From NCBI GenBank assembly GCA_016200545.1, contig JACQEO010000040.1:39088-103087 (forward strand): DNA of 64,000 bases. The letters run 5' to 3'. The position numbers were made by a program, and so were the translations under genes. Source of the stretch: Deltaproteobacteria bacterium (lineage in GTDB: Bacteria > Desulfobacterota > Binatia > UTPRO1). Shown here piece by piece: positions 58,260-64,000 of this stretch (the stretch's first letter is position 1; each line of letters begins with the position of its first letter). The notes beneath the pieces are model-generated. The model made no database searches, was not told where the DNA came from, and saw only the letters and a list, made by a program, of their open reading frames with translations.

Positions 58260-58592
58260 GACGAGCTCCGTGACGTTCCGATGACGGTTCGTAGCTGCGG
58301 ACGCCGATGTCGGCGCCGCCGCCGGTGTCGGGGGAGCAGGAAGCGTGCCCTCGGGGGAGTGGTGTAACCATGCGTCAATTGGTCGCGTGCCGCGGCGCGA
58401 GAGTCATTTTCATGACAAGCGTCACGCGCGTTCATCGAGGATCCCAACGCAAGTGTCGCGGGCGGAGTCGCACGCCACATGTGCGGGGACGGCCACACGT
58501 GACCCCGGAACGCGTCTCGTTGGAACGACGCCGCGCCGCTTGCTAGAGCGGACGCTCCCTTCCACCGTGAACCCGGGACTAGTCCTCTGTCA
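58260..58592. other. Gene-free interval
   Basis: About 330 bp between the small membrane ORF and the hydrolase; no RNA, repeat or promoter pattern recognised. Confidence 0.5.
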
Positions 58593-59387
58593 ATGATCGC
58601 GCCGCGCCTGCACGTCGAGGTCGACGGCATGGGTCCGACGATCGTGCTCGGCCATGGATTCGGCGGCAGCGCGCGCAACTTTCGCGCCCAGGCGCGCGCC
58701 CTCGGAGGACGCTTCCGCGTCGTGCGGTTCGATGCCCGTGGGCACGCGCGCAGCGAGGCGCCCGATGCCGCCGAGGCCTATCGTCCCGAAGCGTTCGTCG
58801 CCGACGTTGCGCGCCTGCTCGACACCGTCGGCGCGGCGACGGCGGTCGTCGGTGGGCTCTCGATGGGCGCCGGCATCGCGTTCCGCTTCGCGCTCGCGCA
58901 CCCGGCACGCACCCGCGGCTTGGTGCTCGCCGCCTTCCCCGCCGGTGCCGCAACGCCGGGATCGATGGGCGCCCGCGCCGCGGCCTTCGCCGCCGCGATC
59001 GACGAAGTCGGGCTCGACGCCGCCGGGGCGCGCTTCGTCTGGGGGCCGGACTCGGGGCTCGACGCGCGCGCCGCCGCCCTCATCCGCCAGGGATTCCTCG
59101 AGCACTCGCCCCGCGCCCTGGCGCATACGCTGCGCGGTCTGATCGCGGTGCAGCCGCCGGTCGCCGAGCTTGCGCGCGCCGCTCCGTCGATCGCGTGTCC
59201 CACGCTCGTCATCGTCGGCGCGGAGGATCGTCTGTCGCTCGCGCCGAGCCGCGCCCTCGGCGCGGCGCTTCCCCACGCGCGGCTCGTGACCGTCGCCGGC
59301 GCCGGCCACTTGGTGAACGTCGTGCAGCCGGCGGCGTTCAACGCCGCGGTCGCCGACTTCGTCGAGGCGATTCCGCGCGCGCCGTGA
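58593..59387 (+). CDS. Alpha/beta hydrolase
   Basis: 264 residues. Oxyanion motif LGHGFGGSARNFR near residue 19, nucleophile elbow GGLSMGAGIAFRF (Ser) near 87, acid in VGAEDRLSLAPSR near 210, and catalytic His in VAGAGHLVNVVQ near 235. Similar to 3-oxoadipate enol-lactonase-type and haloperoxidase-like hydrolases; substrate unknown. Stop precedes the convergent secreted-protein gene by 17 bp. Confidence 0.86.
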   Translation: MIAPRLHVEVDGMGPTIVLGHGFGGSARNFRAQARALGGRFRVVRFDARGHARSEAPDAAEAYRPEAFVADVARLLDTVGAATAVVGGLSMGAGIAFRFALAHPARTRGLVLAAFPAGAATPGSMGARAAAFAAAIDEVGLDAAGARFVWGPDSGLDARAAALIRQGFLEHSPRALAHTLRGLIAVQPPVAELARAAPSIACPTLVIVGAEDRLSLAPSRALGAALPHARLVTVAGAGHLVNVVQPAAFNAAVADFVEAIPRAP

Positions 59388-59404
59388 CGGGTCGCGCGGC
59401 GGGA

Positions 59405-59686
59405 CTACTGACGATCCAACTTCTCGACTTTGATGTCGACGTCGTATTGCTTCTCGGCTTGCTGGATCCGCTGCCTCAGCCGAGCCGCCTGCTCTTGGGT
59501 GATGGGCGCGCCTGGATCGTCGTGCACGGCCGCGAGGTCGCGACATGCGGCCTCGCGCTCCGCGCGCGATCCCTGAAGCGGTACCGTGAGGCCGCCGCCG
59601 CACTGCCAGCGCTGCTCGGCGGCCACCCCGGACGCGATCAGCAGGGCCACGATCATCCCGACGACCACCAGTCCGATCGTACGCAT
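59405..59686 (-). CDS. Small secreted or membrane-anchored protein
   Basis: 93 residues, unknown. N-terminal hydrophobic segment IGLVVVGMIVALLIASGVAA (possible signal), then a short soluble part with two cysteines (RWQCGGGL, EAACRDLA) and a charged helical tail, AARLRQRIQQAEKQYDVD. ATG at 59686 has GGAGG upstream. Confidence 0.65.
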   Translation of the reverse strand: MRTIGLVVVGMIVALLIASGVAAEQRWQCGGGLTVPLQGSRAEREAACRDLAAVHDDPGAPITQEQAARLRQRIQQAEKQYDVDIKVEKLDRQ

Positions 59687-59793
59687 GTCTATGGACCTCC
59701 CGATGCCAGCGTACGGAGCGACCGCCGGGTTGCACAAGTCCATTTCCGCCACCGGCCTTCCATCGGCCGCGGCGCCCGGCTACGGAGGTCGAC

Positions 59794-60396
59794 ATGAGTG
59801 CGGCGGCTCTCGAGTTCTGGTTCGAGTTCGCCAGCTCCTACTCTTATCCGGCGGCCATGCGCATCGAGCGGATCGCACATGCGCGCGGCGTGCCGGTCGT
59901 GTGGCGGCCGTTCCTCCTCGGTCCGATCTTCGCAGCACAGGGCTGGCGAGACTCCCCATTCAACATCTATCCCGTCAAGGGACAGTACATGTGGCGTGAC
60001 CTCGAGCGAGTGTGCGCCAAGGAGGGCGTCGCTCTCCGGCGGCCGACACGGTTTCCGCGTAGCGGACTGCTCGCGGCGCGGGTCGCGTCCGCGGCGGCCG
60101 ACGAGCCGTGGCTGGCGGAGTTCGTCCGCGCCGTCTACCGCGCCAACTTCGCCGAGGACCGCGAGATCTCCGAGCCGGAGGTGATCGGCGCGGTGCTAAA
60201 GTCGCTCGGTGTCGCGCCGACGATATGGCTCGGGCGCGCGCAGGAGGCGGCGATGAAAGACCGCGTGCGCCAGCAGACGGAGGCGGCGCAGGCGCGCGGC
60301 ATCTTCGGCGCGCCGAGCTTCGTCGTCGGCGAAGAGCTCTTCTGGGGCAACGATCGTCTCGAGGACGCGCTCGACTGGTACCTGCATCGGCGGTGA
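59794..60396 (+). CDS. 2-hydroxychromene-2-carboxylate isomerase-like (DsbA fold)
   Basis: 200 residues of the DsbA/HCCA isomerase family (kappa-class GST-like). FEFASSYSYPAAMRIER at the N-terminus has serines in place of the DsbA CxxC, as in HCCA isomerase; RPFLLGPIFAAQGW and GIFGAPSFVVGEELFWGN follow. Needs glutathione in known members. Likely role in aromatic compound breakdown, but no other pathway genes are nearby. Confidence 0.87.
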   Translation: MSAAALEFWFEFASSYSYPAAMRIERIAHARGVPVVWRPFLLGPIFAAQGWRDSPFNIYPVKGQYMWRDLERVCAKEGVALRRPTRFPRSGLLAARVASAAADEPWLAEFVRAVYRANFAEDREISEPEVIGAVLKSLGVAPTIWLGRAQEAAMKDRVRQQTEAAQARGIFGAPSFVVGEELFWGNDRLEDALDWYLHRR

Positions 60397-60407
60397 TGCC
60401 GCCCGCG

Positions 60408-60956
60408 CTAGTAGGCGGCGCCGCTCGGAGGAGATTCGGCGCTGCGCCGCGCCGGCGCCCGGTCGTCGAGCGGCGCCTCTTCGAGGCGCGGGCGCGACGG
60501 CGCCGCGTGGCGTCGCACCGCCGCGCGCGCGATCGTGAACTTCCCGAACGCGAAGCCGAGGTTGACGCCGCGTCCCTTGCCCGAGAGCGCGAGCGACACC
60601 GTGCCCTTGGTGACGACCTGCGCATCAGACGACTCTCCGGCACCCGCGTGCGCCTCCGCGTTCGCGTAGTCGCCGAAGACCTCGCCGATGTTGGCGACCG
60701 GGGAGAAGTGACCGATGCCGCCGACGATCTTCGACACGCCGAAGGTGACGCCGCCGCCCTTCGTACGGATCACGATCGACGCCGCCTGGCCGTTGTTACA
60801 GGTGATCCGCCCACCGCCCTTGGCGGTCTTGTAGAACGCCGACCATCCCTCGAGGTGGAAGGTCATTTCGCACTTCGTCTCCGCACGCGCGGGCGCTGCG
60901 GAGGTGAGCAGAAGCACAGCGAACAACGGAAAGACTATGGTGTCGATTTTCCTCAT
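60408..60956 (-). CDS. Secreted protein of unknown function
   Basis: 182 residues. Signal peptide (VFPLFAVLLLTSAAPARA) then a glycine-rich beta-like domain (AFYKTAKGGGRITCNNGQ, IVIRTKGGGVTFGVSKI, VVTKGTVSLALSGKGRGVN) and a basic, proline-rich tail. Two cysteines may form a disulfide. Start at 60956 with AGGAGA 8 bases upstream. It ends 11 bp from the convergent isomerase gene. Confidence 0.75.
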   Translation of the reverse strand: MRKIDTIVFPLFAVLLLTSAAPARAETKCEMTFHLEGWSAFYKTAKGGGRITCNNGQAASIVIRTKGGGVTFGVSKIVGGIGHFSPVANIGEVFGDYANAEAHAGAGESSDAQVVTKGTVSLALSGKGRGVNLGFAFGKFTIARAAVRRHAAPSRPRLEEAPLDDRAPARRSAESPPSGAAY

Positions 60957-60969
60957 CACGCATCTCTCC

Positions 60970-62763
60970 TTAGATCTCGTAGAACAAGGGTGGTGAGACC
61001 CCCTCTCGTCGCGGACAGGTCGGACAGAGGTTCGTCACCAGATCGTAGGCATGGCGCACGGCGAGCACCGTGCTGGTCAGCGGGACCGGTTGCTCCAGGA
61101 ACACGTGGTTTGCGCCCAGCTTCTCGGCGAGACCACAGTTCGTCATGCAGGCGAACATCCCTTCACGGATGCCGCATAGGATCACCTGAATTCCGCGCGC
61201 TCGCAACCGGTCGACGCAGCCCTCCAGGAGCGACATGCCGACCGCGTCGGGATTGCGAGCCCGCTTCAGGCGGAGCACCACCGCCTGTGTCTCCGGGATG
61301 ACGCGCGCGTCGATCGCGTCGAGGTGCTGCTCCAGGCTCGCGCTCGAGCCGAAGTACATCTCGCCCTCGAGCCCGAAGATGAGGATGCGACCGCAGACCT
61401 CGTCCTCCGGTCGGCGTTCGCGGACGCTGCGGCTGGCCGTCACGACGAACTCGGTGAGCAGCATCCTGCCGGTGCGCGGCACCGCCAGCAGGAAGGACAT
61501 GAAGACGCCGATCAGGACGCAGAACTCGATCGAGATCGCGACCGCCGCGACGGCAGTGACCGCAACGATCGTCGCGTCGAAGCGCGAGGCGCGCACGTGA
61601 TAGCGAAGGTCGCGCAGATTTACCATGCGTACGGCGGTCAGCATCAAGAGTCCCGCCAGCGCCGAGCGTGGGATGAAACGCGCGTACGGCGCGAACACCA
61701 ACATGACGAGCGCGACGGCGACCGCCGAGACGACGCCCGACCACTGCGTGCGCGCGCCAGCCTGCTGGTTGATGGCCGAGCGGGTCAACGAGCCCGACCC
61801 CGGCATGCACTGGAAAAAGCTCCCCGTGAAGTTGGCGACGCCTTCGCTCAGGCACTGCTGGTTCATGTCGAGCCGCTGTCCGGTCACCGCCGCGATCGCC
61901 TTCGCCATCGAGATCGCCTCGAGCAGGCCGAGGAGGGCGATCGCCAGCGCGCTGCCGCCGAGGTCGCGCAAGGAGGGTGCGTCGAGCGCCGGTAGCCGCG
62001 GCGACGGCAGCGCCGCCGGGATGTCGCCGACGACTTTCACCCCTTGCTCCACGAGCCCGAGCGCCGCGGTGAGCGCCGCCATGAGCACGACGACGATCAG
62101 AAACTCCGGCAAGAGCGGCCAGCCGAGCTTGCGCTTCACCCAGCGCAGCGCGAGGACGAGCGCGATCGATGCCAGGCCGATCGCGAGCGTCGGGCCGTGC
62201 GCGGCGCCTCCGTGCGTGACGGTGAGCCAGAACCGATAGAGGAAGTGGTCGTGGACCTCCCCGACCGCCTTCAACCCGAACAGGTTCTTCGTCTGATCGA
62301 GCACCAGGAGGACGCTCGCGCCGACCGTGAAGCCGACGATCACCGAGTGCGAGATGTAGCGCGTCAGATCGCCGAGCCGGAGCACGCTGATGGCGAGCTG
62401 GATCGCGCCCACCAGGAACGCGATCAGCACCGCCGCCTGGATGCGCTCGTCTTGCCCGCCGAACGAGCCGATGGCGCTCAGAAGCGCGATCGAGATCGCG
62501 TTCGTCGGTCCGTTGATGAGCTGGCGCGACGAGGCGAGCAGCGCGCCGACCGTCGTCATGACGATCGCGGTATAGAGGCCGTACTCGACCGGGAGCCCGG
62601 CGATCAGGGCATACGCCATCGCCTGCGGCACGGCGACGGCGGCGACCGAGAGCCCGGCGACGAGATCCGCCCGCGCGTGCGCGAGGTTGTACGAACGCAG
62701 CGAGTCAAGCGCGGGGACTCGCGCATACACGATGCTCGACCAGGTGGTACTCGTCGCGGGCAC
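60970..62763 (-). CDS. SulP-family anion transporter with STAS domain
   Basis: 597 residues. About 10-12 membrane helices in the first 420 residues, with SulP hallmarks AVAVPQAMAYALIAGLPVEYGLYTA (first part), TNAISIALLSAIGSF and ESVANFTGSFFQ-type region (SEGVANFTGSFFQCMPGSGS). A C-terminal STAS domain (RILIFGLEGEMYFGSSASL; QAVVLRLKRARNPDA). Transports sulfate, bicarbonate or another anion; specificity unknown. A last short tail carries a CPTCPRR cysteine pair. Confidence 0.9.
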   Translation of the reverse strand: MPATSTTWSSIVYARVPALDSLRSYNLAHARADLVAGLSVAAVAVPQAMAYALIAGLPVEYGLYTAIVMTTVGALLASSRQLINGPTNAISIALLSAIGSFGGQDERIQAAVLIAFLVGAIQLAISVLRLGDLTRYISHSVIVGFTVGASVLLVLDQTKNLFGLKAVGEVHDHFLYRFWLTVTHGGAAHGPTLAIGLASIALVLALRWVKRKLGWPLLPEFLIVVVLMAALTAALGLVEQGVKVVGDIPAALPSPRLPALDAPSLRDLGGSALAIALLGLLEAISMAKAIAAVTGQRLDMNQQCLSEGVANFTGSFFQCMPGSGSLTRSAINQQAGARTQWSGVVSAVAVALVMLVFAPYARFIPRSALAGLLMLTAVRMVNLRDLRYHVRASRFDATIVAVTAVAAVAISIEFCVLIGVFMSFLLAVPRTGRMLLTEFVVTASRSVRERRPEDEVCGRILIFGLEGEMYFGSSASLEQHLDAIDARVIPETQAVVLRLKRARNPDAVGMSLLEGCVDRLRARGIQVILCGIREGMFACMTNCGLAEKLGANHVFLEQPVPLTSTVLAVRHAYDLVTNLCPTCPRREGVSPPLFYEI

Positions 62764-62906
62764 GGGTCCTCGAAAGTCCGGACGGTGCTAGCAGAATCCG
62801 CTACCCGAGCGAAGGCTCGTGCCGCTCGATCGGCGGGCGAGGCCCAGCGTGGTTGCCAACGGCGCGGCGCGGTGATTGAGGCTCCTCTAATGGAAAGGAG
62901 GACACC

Positions 62907-63860
62907 ATGACGCGATGGATCGTAACGGGACTCCTCGCGAGCCTCGTCGGGGCGCTCGCGCTCTGCGGCGCTTCCGTGGTGCACGCCGACGAGACCTGCA
63001 TGTCGCCGTACATGCCGAAGATCACCGGACAAGAGGACTACGTCTACGTCTGGACGCTCGGTATGGACGGTGTCGGTGACGGATCGGACAAGCTCGTCAC
63101 CGTCGGCGCGAACCCCGCGGACACCGCGACCTACGGCAAGGTGGTGTCGTCGGTGTCGGTCGGCGGTCGACACGAGGCGCACCACGCCGGTTTCAGCGAC
63201 GACCGGCGCTACCTCTGGGCTGCCGGCCTCGACGACAGCGTGATGTGGGTGTTCGACCTCGCGGCCGGTCCGGCGCGACCGAAGATCGTCCGGACGATCG
63301 ACTCGTTCGTGAAGGATAGCGGCGGCGTGGTCGGCCCGCACACCTTCTTCGCGCTTCCCGGTCGCATGCTCATCACCGGGCTCTCCAATGACAAGGATCA
63401 CGGCGGCAAGACGGCGCTCGTCGAGTACAACAACGACGGCAAGTTCATTCAGACGCTCTGGCTGCCCGAGAAGGCCGAGTACGGCTACGACGCCCGCGTG
63501 CAGCCGCGATTGAACCGCATGCTCACCTCGTCGTTCACCGGGTGGAACAACTACATGATGGATTTCGGTACGATGCTCGCCGACGCCGAGGCGATGAAAC
63601 GCTTCGGCAATACCATGGTGATGTGGGACTTCCATGCGCGGAAGCCGATTCAGACGCTCGACGTTCCCGGCGCGCCGCTCGAGATTCGCTGGGCGCTGCA
63701 GCCGCGGCACAACTACGCCTTCACCGCCGCCGCGCTCACGTCCAAAATCTGGCTCGTCGACCAAAAGGAGGACGGCACGTTCGCCGCGACCGCCGTCGGC
63801 GACATCGGCGAGGCGAAGCAGCAGCCGCTCTTGGCCGTCGACGTCAGTCTCTCCGCCGAC
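62907..63860 (+). pseudogene. Selenium-binding protein SBP56-like, 3' part lost
   Basis: 318 codons of family sequence from ATG 62907 (AAGGAGG upstream), with a signal peptide (LLASLVGALALCGASVVHA). Family blocks: CMSPYMPKITGQEDYVYVW, GGRHEAHHAGFSDDRRYLWA, NDGKFIQTLWLPE, VMWDFHARKPIQTLDVPG and LLAVDVSLSAD. Known members are methanethiol oxidases or copper-binding enzymes of about 460 residues. After SLSAD at about 63860 family similarity stops and unrelated sequence (TGTAATGCC...) continues, open to the window edge. Confidence 0.8.
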
Positions 63861-64000
63861 TGTAATGCCTCAGTCTTCGTCATAGGGGGCGTCCGGCCAG
63901 CACGACCGGCGAGGATGGCGAGGAGGCCGGCGATCACGGAGGCGAGTGATTGTGGAAGAGGAGGCGGTAGGGGTCAGCGGAGGGGTCGCGAGCGAGGTGA
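63861..64000. mobile_element. Probable end of an insertion disrupting the SBP56 gene
   Basis: Begins TGTAATGCCTCAGTC at the exact point where selenium-binding protein similarity ends, and reads unlike the gene before it. The element itself runs off the window, so no transposase or opposite end can be seen; this is an inference from the abrupt break. Confidence 0.4.

Overview
High-GC bacterial DNA with dense genes, many 4-bp ATGA/GTGA stop-start overlaps and frequent GTG starts. The gene set (NtrB/NtrC with a sigma-54 promoter, the prkA-yeaH-spoVR trio, long multidomain acyl-CoA dehydrogenase, fused NirB-NirD, partial ebo cluster) fits an uncultured deltaproteobacterial-type or Binatota-like lineage. 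That placement is inference; no rRNA or tRNA gene is visible.

Layout. 1-4.5 kb: thiE-ntrC-ntrB operon (minus strand), divergent ispF and a GFA-family gene, and a FmdB zinc-ribbon gene. 4.7-9 kb: a TAT-exported small subunit plus GMC oxidoreductase pair and an orphan hybrid histidine kinase. 9.1-14 kb: prkA-yeaH-spoVR, with a palindromic intergenic element between prkA and yeaH. 14.4-18.5 kb: acyl-CoA synthetase, an HNH protein with a duplicated helical domain, and a hypothetical gene.

18.63-25.58 kb is an island bounded by 53-bp inverted repeats that differ at one base. It carries a sulfane-sulfur module: DsrE-like genes (both broken), an MFS carrier, an ETHE1/PDO-like metallohydrolase, an ArsR-rhodanese fusion regulator, a split YeeE/YedE transporter, an ArsM-like methyltransferase and a TlpA-like thioredoxin. 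Its edges hold gene stumps (a Cys/Met PLP enzyme and an AbiE toxin-antitoxin pair). No transposase or integrase lies inside. A third related repeat splits the island and a fourth lies near 43.7 kb.

25.6-29 kb: acyl-CoA dehydrogenase, a perfect 33-bp-stem hairpin, a methyltransferase and an enoyl-CoA hydratase. 29.3-41.7 kb: one long minus-strand nitrate assimilation operon: nirBD fusion, membrane protein, nitrate reductase, 4Fe-4S protein, Rieske protein, nrtA, nrtB, two ATPases, and an outer-membrane porin. A consensus sigma-54 promoter precedes nirBD, and the NtrBC pair in the same window is the obvious candidate regulator. A LysR gene is divergent.

42.8-48 kb is a repeat-rich mobile zone. 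A ~750-bp direct duplication includes the LysR 3' end, and each copy contains two inverted MITE-like elements. It flanks an IS91-type element that is itself split by an IS110-type insertion, whose transposase has a one-base frameshift. 48-58 kb: GAF protein, partial ebo cluster (eboA, TatD-like, phosphodiesterase), a histidine kinase, a TVP38-type membrane protein, a GH63-like glycosidase coupled to a disulfide reductase. 58.6-64 kb: hydrolase, isomerase, small secreted proteins, SulP transporter, and a selenium-binding protein gene broken off at about 63.86 kb by unrelated sequence that runs to the window edge.
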